From assembly GCF_003576645.1 (NCBI RefSeq), contig NC_044930.1:26602353-26666352 (forward strand): a DNA stretch of 64,000 nucleotides. Direction: 5' to 3'. This DNA is from Ipomoea triloba (taxonomy: Eukaryota > Streptophyta > Magnoliopsida > Solanales > Convolvulaceae). Shown one piece after another: positions 12,184 through 23,521 of the stretch. Positions within the stretch are counted from its first letter, which is position 1; each line of letters begins with the position of its first letter. The notes beneath the pieces are model-generated. The model had not been told where the DNA came from. It made no database searches and was given only the letters and a program-made list of their open reading frames with translations. The translations under genes and the position numbers were made by a program.

Positions 12184-13137
12184 TGAGTAAATTCACTCTT
12201 ATATAGTTGTCCACAAATCACATCTAGGAGAGGTAAACCGGACTAAGAATACTCTATACATTGGACTTGATCAAGTGGATATTGTCAATAATCAAACTCG
12301 TGCCATTTTCATACAAGATTCATGTTCTGTCCATTCGGCCACACATTTTGCGGCTAAGTTTGAATTTCTTTTTCATATGATAAAGTGTTTTTTTTTTAAA
12401 TTATAAATTAGTGAGGCTAATTAACCCAGAGAATTAATGTATATTGCCATCATCCTTGCCCAATACATTGATATAAAGTATACCCAAAAAGTAACTTTGC
12501 ATAAATTTTTCTTATTCACGTGGTTGAATTATTGTGCACTATCTATTTGAATTTCTTCCATATTTTAGAGTAACATGGATCCATATATAATTTCTACATG
12601 GAAAATTCAATAAACTAATTGGTCTTCCCATGAGTTTGACTTCATTATCGCTTAAGTTTTATAAGATTTTTGTTTCTCTGAAAAGTATATATGCTGTCTT
12701 TTTAATGCATTGAAAAGTATTTATACATAGGCGCGCAGTCGAAGAACTATTTCACGGATAAGATTAAAGAATACCACATTCTTAATTGGCAGCTACCATT
12801 TCACAAAACAACTACTTTGACAGTGAAGGAAAGAAATTCCTCGACCCACTGCTCAATTTGGCAACATGTGCTAGAAAATGAGGATTGAGTGTTAATTCAC
12901 TTCACTACCATTGGAGGCTGTCTTAATCCTTCCACTAACACTCAACTGTCTTAACTCGACAACATCACAATCCAATTCATTAGATCAATCAATGTATCCT
13001 CACTACCATTGGAGGATGTGGTCCAACTTTTTTACTTTGATTTTTATCCCATAGTGTGTTTGATTCTGTTAGGTAGCAGCCTAGAGGGCTGAATTAGTAT
13101 GATATCATCAAAACATGGCGTTGATTATATTACTGTG
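12184..13137. repeat. Diverged segmental repeat
   Basis: About 12480-12690 is a diverged direct copy of 20905-21075 (shared words such as ACATGGATCCAT/CCATGGATCCAT and TTTTTGTTTC). About 12760-12910 matches 38385-39100 and 41845-42000 (GGCAGCTACCATTT, GGAAAGAAATTCCT). No genes are seen. These blocks recur through the window as pieces of an old duplicated unit. Confidence 0.6.
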
Positions 13138-13142
13138 AACAT

Positions 13143-13277
13143 GATGAGAACTGAATATTGTATTGATTCAATTGAACAATTACAATGATGAGGAATAGGA
13201 GATATATATACAATGGGAGTCTCAGGTAGAGTAGGATAGCTAGTCCTAACGTGACTCAAACTCAGAGAGTCCTAATA
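13143..13277 (-). mobile_element. 3' LTR (135 bp) of copia retrotransposon
   Basis: 135 bp, differing from the partner LTR at 17572-17706 at about five positions. Read on the minus strand it begins TATTAGGACTC and ends in ATC rather than the canonical TG...CA. It includes GTATATATATCTCC as the likely promoter box. It is bordered by the duplication AACAT at 13138-13142. Confidence 0.92.
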
Positions 13278-13291
13278 CTCCCCCTCAAGCG
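13278..13291 (-). other. Polypurine tract of copia retrotransposon
   Basis: On the minus strand CGCTTGAGGGGGAG ends right at the 3' LTR. The purine run overlaps the stop codon of the polyprotein, leaving no 3' untranslated region. Confidence 0.8.
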
Positions 13292-16200
13292 CAGGGTAAA
13301 CTACTAACCTGAAGCTTGTCCCTAAGAAAAGAAAATCTAGGACTAGGCAAAGCTTTTGTAAAGATATCAGCTAATTGATCTTTTGTGGAAATAAAGTTAA
13401 CCTGAATATCTCCATTGGCAACCCTATCTCTAACAAAGTGGTAGTCAATCTCCACGTGCTTAGTTCTTGCATGAAAAATTGGATTCGCACACATATAAGT
13501 AGCACCAAGATTGTCACACCATAATTTGGAAGTAAGGATGCCATCAATTTTGATCTCACGCAGCAAGGACATGATCCATATGACCTCAGCACAAACATCA
13601 GCCAAGGCTTTATACTCAGCTTCCGTGGATGATCTTGCAACTGTCTTCTGTTTCTTGCACACCCAAGAGATAAGATTGGTGCCAAGAAACACTGCATACC
13701 TACTAGTAGATTTACGGTCCTCAGGACAACCAGCCCAGTCAGAATCAGAGAAAGCATGAAGCTCTCTAGAATTTGACTGAGTTACACGCAAGCCGAATGA
13801 GAGGGTGCCTTTGACATACCTGAGCACTCGTTTTAGCTGCTCCCAGTGAGACAATGTTGGAGCATGCATATGTTGACACAATTGATTGACCGCAAAGGAT
13901 AAGTCTGGCCGTGTAATTGTGAGATACTGGACAGCACCAGCCAAACTCCTGTATTTCGTTGGATCTTCATATGAATCTGAATTAAGCAATGGAGTTTTCG
14001 ATGTAGAAATAGGAGTGGCGAGAGGTTTACAATCAGTCATTCCAGCCCGATTCAAGATGTCTGACATGTACCACTGCTGAGAAAGAATAACGCCATTGCT
14101 AGTTTTGACTAGCTCAATTCCAAGAAAGAAACCAGGTTCACCAAGATCTCTAATTTTGAAAGCATTAGACATTTTAGAGAGTAAATCAGACACTAGTAGC
14201 TCATCAGTCCCCATTACCAAAATGTCATCAACATATACTAAAAGATACACACATGCAGAACCACGAGAGTAATAGAATAATGACACATCAGTCTTTGAAG
14301 CTATAAACCCAACAAAGAGTAAAAAAGTATGCAGCCGATTAAACCAAGCTCGTGGAGCTTGCTTTAAGCCATATAAGGAACGCCTCAACAGACAAACGTG
14401 ATCAGGCAATTGAGCATCAGCATACCCGGGTGGTTGACGCATATAAACAGTCTCAGCCAAATCATCATTCAAAAATGCATTGTGTACGTCAAGCTGCCTA
14501 ACCACCCAACCTGAGGAAATAGCCAAACTCAAAAGCAATATGACTGTAGTGGGTTTCACAACCGGACTAAAGGTGTCAAAAAAGTCCTGACCAGGAACTT
14601 GATTAAACCCTTTCGCCACAAGTCTCGCCTTATGCCTCTCTATTGAACCATCAGCTTTACGTTTAGTACGAAAAACCCACTTACACCCAATCACATTCAT
14701 ACCTGGGCGAGGAGGAACTAGAACCCACGTCTGATTGTGCAAAAGTGCATTGAACTCCAGATCCATTGCCTCTCGCCATTCAGAAAATTTAACTGCCTGA
14801 GTGTAGCAAGTGGGCTCGGTAGGACAGGCCTGAGCAGAGAGAGCCAAAAGTGGAGCCACAGACCGACTCCTCGTAGCCATTGCATGGGAGCGAACAGTCG
14901 GACGTGTGGACTTGCCACGGGGTCGTCCTCTTTGACGAGTAGGAGCAGCAGTGGTGGCGACAGGAGAATCAGCCTGAGCAGAATCAGCAAGAGAAGATGG
15001 CAATACCTGTAAAACCGATTCAGCCCACGGCTTCTGCATAGAGGGAGGAGATGGCACAGCAACCCTACTAACAAAGGGAAACACATTCTCGTCAAAGTGT
15101 ACATGTCTGCAGATATAAATCTTATTAGTCGTTAAGTCCATGCATCTGTACCCCCTAAAAGACTTAGGATAACGTAAGAAGACACAAGGAGATGACCGAT
15201 ACGACATTTTGTGACGATTATAAGGACGCAAGTGAGGATAACAAAGACAACCAAACACACGAAGAAAATAGTATGAGGGAGAAGATTTATGTAACAATAA
15301 ATGAGGACTGGAATTCTGCAAAACAGTAGATGGCATTCTATTAATCAAGTAAACAGCAGTTTCAAAAGCAAAGTCCCAAAAACGAGATGGAACAGACGCA
15401 CGAGCCATAAGAGTAAGACCAGTTTCGANAGCAGTTTCAAAAGCAAAGTCCCAAAAACGAGATGGAACAGACGCACGAGCCATAAGAGTAAGACCAGTTT
15501 CGAAAATATGCTTGTGCTTCCTCTCAACACCACCATTCTGTTCATGAGTGTAGGCACAGGATTGTCTATGATTAATCCCTAACTGAAGAAGAACAGTATG
15601 TAACTTTTTGTATTCAGCTCCTAAGTCAGACTGAATAGCCTTAATTTTGCGATTAAATGACCGTTCAACTAAGGCACGAAACTTGTCAAAAATGGCATAC
15701 AAGTCAAACTTCAATTTCATAGGATAATACCACGTGTAACGATGGTCATCAACAAAAAGAACAAAATAACGATAACCAGAAGAAGACAAAATAGGAGCTG
15801 GTCCCCATATATCAGTATAAATCAAATCAAGAATATTCGAACTAACAGAGTCTACACGTGGCAAAGGGAAACGAGCAGACTTGCCCAATTGACACGCAAA
15901 ACACAAAGAAGAAGTACAACGATTATTGCGACTAGAACCACTAACAGAACAAAAAGGAAGAATACGATCTAAGACTCGTTGATGAGGATGTCCCAAATGA
16001 TCATGCCATACGAAAGAGGAAGCACGGGACGAGATAAACGCACGGGGACTATTTTTCGGAATGGGCAGCGTGTAGAGACCACCGCAACTATTGCCGCGAA
16101 GAAGAATTCCCTTGGTTGCTATATCCTTCACAACAAAAAAGGATGGATGAAACTCAAAAAAGACTTTATTATCTTTTGCAAAGCGTTGCACAAATAAAAG

Positions 16201-17541
16201 AGAGGATTTATTATCTTTTGCAAAGCGTTGCACAAATAAAAGAGAGGAAGACAAACCAGGAACAAAGCGTTGCACAAATAAAAGAGAGGAAGACAAACCA
16301 GGAACATGTAAAATATCAGACATCCTAAATACTTTAGACGGGGTAGAAAAAGAAGCATGACCAGTATGACTAATAAGCAAACCTGTACCATCACCAACTC
16401 GAAGAGCATCACCACCAGTGTACTCTTCAGATGTAGAGAGCGCAGCAATATCAGGGGTCGCGTGATTTGTCGCCCCAGTGTCTGGAATCCAAAGATGCGA
16501 GTCAGACACAAGATTCGGCGCATCCTCAGCATATGTTAAATGAGCTTGGAGTCCACGGCCAATTAAAGAAAAACAGGCTGGTGCAAGATGGCCATAATTG
16601 CCACATAATTGGCATTGAGGCTGCCAATTACCACCACGTCGCCCACGTGACCTGCCACCGCCATGCGAGCCACGTCCACGCTGCACACCACCGCCCTGCT
16701 GCTGCTGCTGGTCGGCGAAAACAGCACCGCCACGTGACTGATTCCCACCGCGGCGATTCGATCCGCCACGCCAAGACCGCGACCGACCTCCACTACCACG
16801 CTGGCCAACAAAAGCCGCAGCTGCAGGGGCTGGAACACTGCCATAGCTATCACCGGTAGCGAACTCATGCGAGCCAAGGAGATCGGCGAGTTCGGGAAGA
16901 CGCACCGGCTGACCTCGAACATTCAAAGAGGCTACGACAGAGTGATATTCTAGACGTAAACCTCTGAAAATATACATATTCTGATCCTCCAAAGGAACCG
17001 CACGGCCAGCAAGAGCTAGATCTTCCACCATAACTTGCGCACGAGCAATGTAGTCGACGGCGGAGGCATCACCTTGGCGTATTGTTTGCAGCTGTCCAAG
17101 AATATGCATAATTCGAGCTCTACTGGAAGAAGCGAGAGCCTTCTCAAGCGCCAACCAGAGATCACGCGACGTAGTGCAACCAATTGCGAGGTACATAACT
17201 TCCGACGAAAGTGAAGAGATTAACATGCTAAGGACCGCCTGATCTTGGCGCACCCATGGAGCATGCAGCGGGTTGGGTAGAGCAGCAGCAGCGGAGGAGC
17301 CTTCAGAAATGGGAAGAAAAAGATTAGGGCAAGAGTTCGTGCCATCAACGAAACCCATGAGGTCGTGCCCACGAAGAAACGGAATAACCTGCGTCTTCCA
17401 AAACAAGAAATTTTTGTTCGTTAGCTTAATTCTAACATAGTGATGCGCAGCAGACAGAGAAGCGGCTGCTGAAGAAACCGCAGAAGAAATAGCTGCATCA
17501 GAAACGGTCCGTTCGGAAGAATTAACAGAGCCGTCAGCCAT
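13285..17541 (-). CDS. Ty1/copia gag-pol polyprotein, near-intact
   Basis: One open frame of 1418 codons encoding the full replication machinery of a copia retrotransposon. In order: gag domain (about residues 35-230), Gly/Arg-rich linker, a CX2CX4HX4C zinc knuckle (CQLCGNYGHLAPAC, about 310-325), aspartic protease DTGA (about 350), GAG-pre-integrase (WHDHLGHPHQRVL), integrase with YTDIWGP, QSDLGAEY and EQNGGVERK, reverse transcriptase with LVYVDDILV, and RNase H with SDSDWAG, STEAEY and the tail DQLADIFTKALP. The ATG at 17541 is the first in frame, 31 bp inside the 5' LTR. Short length and tiny LTRs fit the Ale/Retrofit group. Two 42-bp tandem duplications (16165-16305) and a 74-bp duplication around a single N (15429) insert 14, 14 and 25 extra residues without breaking the frame. 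These are probably assembly artefacts; without them the protein would be about 1365 residues. Confidence 0.93.
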   Translation of the reverse strand: MADGSVNSSERTVSDAAISSAVSSAAASLSAAHHYVRIKLTNKNFLFWKTQVIPFLRGHDLMGFVDGTNSCPNLFLPISEGSSAAAALPNPLHAPWVRQDQAVLSMLISSLSSEVMYLAIGCTTSRDLWLALEKALASSSRARIMHILGQLQTIRQGDASAVDYIARAQVMVEDLALAGRAVPLEDQNMYIFRGLRLEYHSVVASLNVRGQPVRLPELADLLGSHEFATGDSYGSVPAPAAAAFVGQRGSGGRSRSWRGGSNRRGGNQSRGGAVFADQQQQQGGGVQRGRGSHGGGRSRGRRGGNWQPQCQLCGNYGHLAPACFSLIGRGLQAHLTYAEDAPNLVSDSHLWIPDTGATNHATPDIAALSTSEEYTGGDALRVGDGTGLLISHTGHASFSTPSKVFRMSDILHVPGLSSSLLFVQRFVPGLSSSLLFVQRFAKDNKSSLLFVQRFAKDNKVFFEFHPSFFVVKDIATKGILLRGNSCGGLYTLPIPKNSPRAFISSRASSFVWHDHLGHPHQRVLDRILPFCSVSGSSRNNRCTSSLCFACQLGKSARFPLPRVDSVSSNILDLIYTDIWGPAPILSSSGYRYFVLFVDDHRYTWYYPMKLKFDLYAIFDKFRALVERSFNRKIKAIQSDLGAEYKKLHTVLLQLGINHRQSCAYTHEQNGGVERKHKHIFETGLTLMARASVPSRFWDFAFETAXETGLTLMARASVPSRFWDFAFETAVYLINRMPSTVLQNSSPHLLLHKSSPSYYFLRVFGCLCYPHLRPYNRHKMSYRSSPCVFLRYPKSFRGYRCMDLTTNKIYICRHVHFDENVFPFVSRVAVPSPPSMQKPWAESVLQVLPSSLADSAQADSPVATTAAPTRQRGRPRGKSTRPTVRSHAMATRSRSVAPLLALSAQACPTEPTCYTQAVKFSEWREAMDLEFNALLHNQTWVLVPPRPGMNVIGCKWVFRTKRKADGSIERHKARLVAKGFNQVPGQDFFDTFSPVVKPTTVILLLSLAISSGWVVRQLDVHNAFLNDDLAETVYMRQPPGYADAQLPDHVCLLRRSLYGLKQAPRAWFNRLHTFLLFVGFIASKTDVSLFYYSRGSACVYLLVYVDDILVMGTDELLVSDLLSKMSNAFKIRDLGEPGFFLGIELVKTSNGVILSQQWYMSDILNRAGMTDCKPLATPISTSKTPLLNSDSYEDPTKYRSLAGAVQYLTITRPDLSFAVNQLCQHMHAPTLSHWEQLKRVLRYVKGTLSFGLRVTQSNSRELHAFSDSDWAGCPEDRKSTSRYAVFLGTNLISWVCKKQKTVARSSTEAEYKALADVCAEVIWIMSLLREIKIDGILTSKLWCDNLGATYMCANPIFHARTKHVEIDYHFVRDRVANGDIQVNFISTKDQLADIFTKALPSPRFSFLRDKLQVSSLPCA
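15355..15503. repeat. 74-bp direct duplication flanking a single N
   Basis: 15355-15428 and 15430-15503 are identical and separated only by an N. They lie in the integrase part of the copia frame. An overlap left unmerged at a closed gap is the simplest explanation. Confidence 0.95.
16165..16305. repeat. Two consecutive 42-bp tandem duplications
   Basis: Unit 1 occupies 16165-16206 and 16207-16248. Unit 2 occupies 16222-16263 and 16264-16305. Both are exact and in frame, adding 14 residues each just after the protease segment, where copia proteins have no such repeat. Confidence 0.95.
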
Positions 17542-17571
17542 TGGAAAATAAACCTAGGCTAGCTGATACTA

Positions 17572-17706
17572 GATTTGAACTGAATATTGTATTGATTCAA
17601 TTGAACAATTACAATGATGAGGAATAGGAGATATATATACAAGGGGAGTTTCAGGTAGAGTAGGATAGCTAGTCCTAACGTGACTCAAACTTAGAGAGTC
17701 CTAATA
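17572..17706 (-). mobile_element. 5' LTR (135 bp) of copia retrotransposon
   Basis: Partner of the LTR at 13143-13277 and about 96% identical. The outer duplication AACAT is at 17707-17711. Inside the element it is followed on the minus strand by TAGTATCAGCTAGCC (about 17555-17570), a degenerate match to the usual copia initiator-Met-tRNA primer site TGGTATCAGAGCC. With its partner it defines a 4564-bp element. Confidence 0.92.
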
Positions 17707-17740
17707 AACATAAAAAGATAAAATTAAGCATTCGCTATTA

Positions 17741-17850
17741 GTTTTTTTTTTTTTTTTTTTTTTTTGACGTAGTTATAAGCACTCAATTCTGATGGACTCT
17801 GATACTAAATTGAAGCCAGGATATGTTATGTTTTGACTATTATTTATGTA
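17741..17850. other. Poly-T tract and short spacer
   Basis: A run of about 25 T (17741-17765) followed by sequence that reads TAGTATCAGAGTCC on the minus strand. It could be the tail of a small retroelement inserted on the minus strand, but there are no diagnostic boxes. Confidence 0.3.
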
Positions 17851-18322
17851 CTAGTTATGACATACGCGTTGCGCGATTAAACCAATGCCCAATGCGTATT
17901 TTTAAATTAGTGTTCCTTAATTGGTTAAAGTAGTCATTTATAATAATGAGAGAGAGAAAATGTTAAATTAATAAAAATCAAAGAAATAGTCTCAATGCTT
18001 ATATATTTTAATAAAATATAACGAAATTGTAAATAACTAAATTGCAACTAAAGTAAGTAGAAACAAATAAATCACTTACATGGAAGCAAATGGCGTGTCA
18101 TCATTGTCACTTTATAGTTCGTCCGGACAAGTTTGACAATGACATTTGAGATGATGTACCATTTGTTGGTTTGTAAAGTGATATCATACATTCCAATGCC
18201 ATTATCAAACGCTATTGATTGAACCCGAGTTCCTTGCATTTAGATATAGCATTTACAATGATGTTGGTGGTGAATGAGAGCATCTTCATAATACTAATAA
18301 TTCTAATAATGATAAAAATAAA

Positions 18323-18355
<33 letters not shown>

Positions 18356-19302
18356 GGGAGAAATTTTTTACTATTTACTTACTGTTTCATTCTCAAGTAC
18401 GATGAGCATATACTTTTTTTCTGGCATTTCAATAGCGTTTTTTGGTTCGTTTTTCTTAATGACATGAACTGTACAATTCCAGCCCACAGTTTGTGTGTCA
18501 ATATCAATTAACTTTACTGCATTTGTCATGACTAATATCCTTGTGCCATGGAAATATGTTCATAAAGGATGTTATGAAATAATATAATGGGAACCACAAC
18601 ATAAATTCAAAAAGCATAGATTAGGGAGTTAGGAGTAACTAAAATGTGTAGATTATAGAGGAATATAATGAGAACCACAACATTACATACAAGGATACAA
18701 GTATAGATGAACAGATTATACAATAGATATATTTAAATAACGATATTGAAGTTGTACTAATTAATGAGTATACCATCATTGATTTAAAAAAAAAAAACTG
18801 TAATCATTATGAGTACAAATACAAATAATAGAATTAGCATGATAATATTTTGACAATCATATCTATAGAATGTCAAGTGGATGGTGTGTTGCAGAATATG
18901 TTAGGTTTAGTTTTTGGTGAATACCTGTGAGAAGGGGAGGGATTTATATACTGTTGTTTTGGTTAGAATAATGGTTTAGTTAGGAATCTATACAAAATTG
19001 TATTATATATAGAATCCTATTAAGGCTTCAATATTCTAATTTTAAGTTAGGAATATATACAGAATTGTATTATTTAATATTGTTAATTTGTTTGAAAATT
19101 ACAATAAAGAAACTTGCGTTATATTTAACGGAAAGAATTTGGTAAAATTATAAAAGATTAGGATATATTAGGAATTTAATTGGAGGTTGCACAATAAGAA
19201 GAACACAAAGTATAATATGTTATAGCAGACTATTACACCAACATTTTTTTAGTTCCAGTTAGGGGTCTAACATTATTGGCTCTTATATATTATAACGGTA
19301 GA
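17851..19302 (-). mobile_element. Non-autonomous Helitron 1
   Basis: On the minus strand it begins TCTACCGTTATAATATATAA after an A, and ends ...CATAACTAG followed by T. That is the 5' TC, 3' CTAG and A/T insertion rule of Helitrons. Just inside the 3' end is the palindromic CGCGCAACGCG hairpin. It shares the 5' word AAGAGCCAA and the hairpin layout with the Helitrons at 21759 and 43651. No RepHel protein is encoded. An (AAT)n tract lies at 18322-18355. Confidence 0.75.
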
Positions 19303-19500
19303 TTATATATTAAACATGGTAAACTCTATTCGGTTTGGACCATTAAACCATGCCAACATGAACATTGAACGAATATAATGGATTAATTAAGTAGGTAAAC
19401 ATTTCACTGTCTCTATGAAATTACATTAATGAGATATTGAAAGAAAGATTAAATTGCGTGAAAATTGTCTCATGTCTGTTATCAGTATCCACTCTTAATC

Positions 19501-20079
19501 GCAAATTATATCGTGGACCGTGGTCCACAATGCATTGTGGAGTGTGGACCGCGCATCAAAACGACGTCGTTTTTATTTTAATGAAAATAGACGGATGAAT
19601 TCGCGTCACTCACTTTCAGTTCATATACACTGCAGTTACATTTCAACACAACTGCAGTTACATTTCAACACAACTACAGTTACATTTTGATATAACTACA
19701 GTTTCATTCGATGATATAAAAACACAAAATGTGAAAATGTTATTCAGTATCAGTTCATATACACTGCAGTTACATTTCAACACAAGTACAGTTACATTTC
19801 GATATAACTACAGTTTCATTCGATAATATAAAACACAAATGTGAAACTGTTATTCAGTATCAGTTCATATACACTGCAGTTACATTTCAACACTACTACA
19901 GTTACATTTCGATATAACTACAGCTTCATTCGATAATATCAAAACAAATGTAAGGCAGTATCTTTTGAGATGAACTGTAGTGTCAATTACGAGCTCCGTC
20001 TCCCACTTACTGAAACGACGTCGTTTTGGGACCACAGTCCACAATGCATTGTGGACCGCGGTCCACGATATAAGAACTG
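19501..20079. mobile_element. Mutator-type MITE, family B copy 1
   Basis: Flanked by an exact 9-bp duplication ACTCTTAAT (19492-19500 and 20080-20088), the signature of Mutator-like elements. The terminal inverted repeats share TATCGTGGACCGYGGTCC and AATGCATTGTGG. Each is followed by the palindrome AACGACGTCGTT. The interior is a tandem array of about 110-bp units containing CTGCAGTTACATTTCAACAC, GATATAACTACAGTTTC and TGTGAAACTGTTATTCAG. There is no transposase. Confidence 0.88.
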
Positions 20080-20118
20080 ACTCTTAATGGCTAATGGATA
20101 CATATTGGAAGATATGCA

Positions 20119-20661
20119 ACCATATTATATCGTGGACCGCGCTCCACAATGGATTGTGGATCGCGCATCAAAACAACGTCGTTTTGATTAATGAAACAGA
20201 CAGATGAAACAACTTCCGTTTCGCGCCATTCACTTTCAGTTCATATACACTGCAGTTACATTTCAACATAACTGCAGTTACATTTCAACACAACTGCATT
20301 TACATTTCAACACAACTGCAGTTACATTTCGATATAGCTACAGTTTCATTCGATAATATAAAAACACAAATGTGAAACTGTTATTCAGTATTAGTTCATA
20401 TACACTGCAGTTACATTTCGATATAACTACAGTTTCATTTGATAATATAAAAACAAATGTGAAACTGTTATTCAGTATCAGTTCATATACACTGCAGTTA
20501 CATTTCAACACAACTACAATTACATATATATTTCGATATAACTACAGTTTCATTCGATAATATAAAAATAAATATAAGGCAGTATCTTTTGCGATGAACT
20601 GTAGTATCAGTGACCACGGTTCACAATGCATTATGGACCGTGGTCCACGATATAACGACTG
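20119..20661. mobile_element. Mutator-type MITE, family B copy 2
   Basis: The same termini (TTATATCGTGGACCGCG and its inverse ending ATATAACGACTG) and the same internal tandem units as the copy at 19501, only 40 bp away. No 9-bp duplication is evident, so its ends may have decayed or the pair arose by local rearrangement. Confidence 0.8.
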
Positions 20662-20689
20662 ATAATTTCCATTCAACTGAATCTCATAC

Positions 20690-21100
20690 TTTAGGAAGGA
20701 ACCCAAAACTTTATTTAGGAAGGTTGCTTAAGTTAAGTTTGTAAACCTTTTTATTTTCTTTTTTTGGGCTAGCCACCTATATGTATGAAGAGACTATTCA
20801 TATGCTTTCTCTCGCATCGTTACTGTAGTGTATTGTTAGCCTGCCAATTAACTATCCAGTAGTTGTGGAACCAACAATGACTTTTCCCAAACAATAACTA
20901 AGGCAATATAATTTTTCCTATTTACGTAGTAGAATTAATGTGTACAATAAAATTTCTTCCCAACTTTAGGGTCCCATGGATCCATAATTCCAACTTGGAA
21001 AAATCAATAAAGTTACTAGTCTTACCAAAAGTTTGAATTTATTGTCTTTTAATGTTTACAACATTTTTGTTTCACTAACAACAATTTTAATTCATGGAAT
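20690..21100. repeat. Diverged segmental repeat
   Basis: A diverged copy of 12430-12690, sharing the order CCATGGATCCAT, ACTTGGAAAA/CATGGAAAA and ACATTTTTGTTTC. No gene is visible. Confidence 0.5.
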
Positions 21101-21431
21101 ATGTCAAGAATTTAATAATATTATTAATAATAGACTTATTCAATTTTTTATTTTGGCATTTTATTCCCTTATTTCACGAAATGAGTTTTTTTTAGTATTA
21201 CTGATTCCATTATATTGTAGTATATGCTCATTTATACTTTTTCAGTTGAAGCACAAAGAGTCAATATCGCCTCCACTGACGGTAAATCTCATGACTTCCC
21301 ATTTGGAAGAGTTATCCTGCAAACAATTGTCGTTTCCAAGGTACCTTGAAATTTGATATTCCCAAATTTTTAGAAGTAGCTTATTTTATTAAAATACAAA
21401 AAAAAACACACACACACACATATATATATAT

Positions 21432-21742
21432 GGTTATGATCAGGTGTGGCCGTCCCTTAACATGCGGTCAATACGACCGCACCACTATGTATACAAATAT
21501 ACACCACTCAATGTTAGAAAATACACCATACAAATGTGCATCATTAAGTACGCATCATCAAAAAACACATCACTAGGTATGTAAACACAACACAGTATTA
21601 GCAAATGCACCATTAGGGGCAGAGGAGTTATGGTGCATTATTTTGGGGATGTTGTGTTTTATGGTGTTTTTGTGTATTTTCATTGTGTTGCGTTTTCTAA
21701 CATTAAGTGGTGCATTCACAGGAAGGCGTGACCACATTTGAA
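21432..21742. mobile_element. Foldback MITE, probably Mutator-like
   Basis: The left end reads AGGTGTGGCCGTCC and the reverse complement of the right end reads AAATGTGGTCACGCC. Inside, ACCACTCAATGTTAGAAAAT faces a diverged inverted copy around 21690-21710. The whole 310-bp segment can fold on itself. The target duplication was not resolved because the flanks are (TA)n. Confidence 0.5.
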
Positions 21743-21758
21743 CAAATATATATATATA

Positions 21759-23315
21759 CTAGTTTTATACGCGCATTGTGCGAATGAGTTAATGCCCAAT
21801 GTTTATATTTAAATAAATATTTAAAAGTATATCAATGCAAAATTATATAGGAGAAGTTTATACATGGGTAATTGAATGTCGAATTTTTTTATTTAAATAT
21901 CTAACTCAAAGTATATGAATCCAAAGTAATATAGAAAATTCATTATAATTATTACTAAGATAAATGTTTGCAACCTTGTAAAATCGATAGTCTAAATATT
22001 TGGTCTAAAAATGATAGCCTAAATAAATACTACTTTTAATTTGAATTTTTCTAAGTGTTCTTAATTCTCTTTTGAGTAACATTGTCATTGTCTTCATCTT
22101 TACTATTTGTTCTCTTCCTTTTTGTTGGTAGTGTGTTATTTGCAATTCGGTTATTATTGGTAGCATAGATGACAACGTCATGCAATGTGATTATGATATA
22201 GGAGCTATGGACTTTCCTTTAGGTGTTCTACTTGGGGTTCATTTGGTTCAACCATTATTGTTGAATGAGTTATTGTGGATAAAGAAATCCCTAGTTTAAG
22301 AAAAAAGATTAAATAAATTAATAAAAATTTGAAAATTTAAAATATTATGTATTCCAAAGATATTAAAAGGTAGTTTCTCGCTTCAATTTGCTGAGTTATG
22401 GGTTATTTGAGTACTTTCATTGCCAACAAATCCCCCAAGTAGTTAATATGATTGGTTTCAAACTATTCTTTTTTATTTTTTTTATTGTATTAAAGAAATA
22501 CATATGTATCATTCTTTTGTGTGTAACTACTACTAATTTATTTAATTCAATAAGAGTAAAATAGAGTGATTCCACTTCAATTTATTGGGTTATTATTTGA
22601 GTACTCTCTTTGTCAACCAATCCCAAGTAGTTAAATTAATTAGCTTCAAATTATTTTAAAATGCTTTTTTATTTTCATAGTATTAATAAAATACTTGGTA
22701 AATAAATATATAACATTATTTTGTACTATAACTTTGATATTTAATTACAAGATATTGTAAAAATAAGATAATGGACAATGTAATGAATATCAATTGATAA
22801 ATTTGAATGTAAAGAATCTTTGCATGAGAGAAAATAAAGGCAATATAACTATTGAAATTATTTCTCTTAATTTAATTTTTTGATAATGAATAATTTTTTC
22901 AAATAAATGTATTGTAGACACATAATTCTAAATTAAAGAAATACATATGTATCATTTTTTGTTGTAGCTACTAATTTATTTAATTTAATAAGAGTAAAAT
23001 AGAGTGATAAACTTAATTATGTCAAATTTGATTGAGATGAGGTTCGAACCTAAGACATTTCTTATAGAAATTAATGGGTAAGTTAAAAATTAACGGAATA
23101 TTAACGGAGAAAATAATATTTAACGGAAAACTTCACGGATAATCATAAAAGTAAGGTTAAATTAGGTAATCTCTATTAATAATATTAATCTGAATTATCT
23201 TAACCATCTATTTGATTAAATAATTCATCTGAACCATCCATTTGATTAAATAATTTGACCGCCATTTTTTCTACCTATTTTAGGCCTAACTCTCTTTGGC
23301 TCTTATTAGTATAGT

Positions 23316-23318
<3 letters not shown>
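21759..23318 (-). mobile_element. Non-autonomous Helitron 2
   Basis: Read on the minus strand: 5' TCTACTATACTAATAAGAGC, 3' hairpin CGCACAATGCGCG followed by TATAAAACTAG and a target T. It is inserted in a (TA)n tract, with an A before the TC end, as expected for Helitrons. At 1560 bp it carries no RepHel frame. It is the intact reference copy for the interrupted Helitron that houses the retroelement array at 44-63 kb. Confidence 0.82.

Positions 23319-23374
<56 letters not shown>
23319..23374. repeat. (TA)n microsatellite
   Basis: About 27 TA dinucleotides at the Helitron insertion site. Confidence 0.97.
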
Positions 23375-23380
<6 letters not shown>

Positions 23381-23454
23381 TAGGTTTCAACAAATAGTCT
23401 ATACGAGGTAGATATATACAATATTAATCTGTATCTACAAATCTTGTGTAATAA

Positions 23455-23477
23455 TAACAACAACAACAACAACAAAC

Positions 23478-23520
<43 letters not shown>

Positions 23521-23521
23521 T
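23455..23521. repeat. (AAC)n/(AAT)n microsatellite
   Basis: Short AAC repeats followed by about 14 AAT units. Downstream, 23560-23720 resembles the ends of the AAACCAAC/TTCCGTGAA-type MITE remnant also seen at 38060-38215. Confidence 0.9.

Noticed and set aside
19600..20560. Possible CRISPR-like or satellite array
   Set aside because: Regular repeats, but with Mutator termini and 9-bp target duplications in plant nuclear DNA; better explained as MITE interior.
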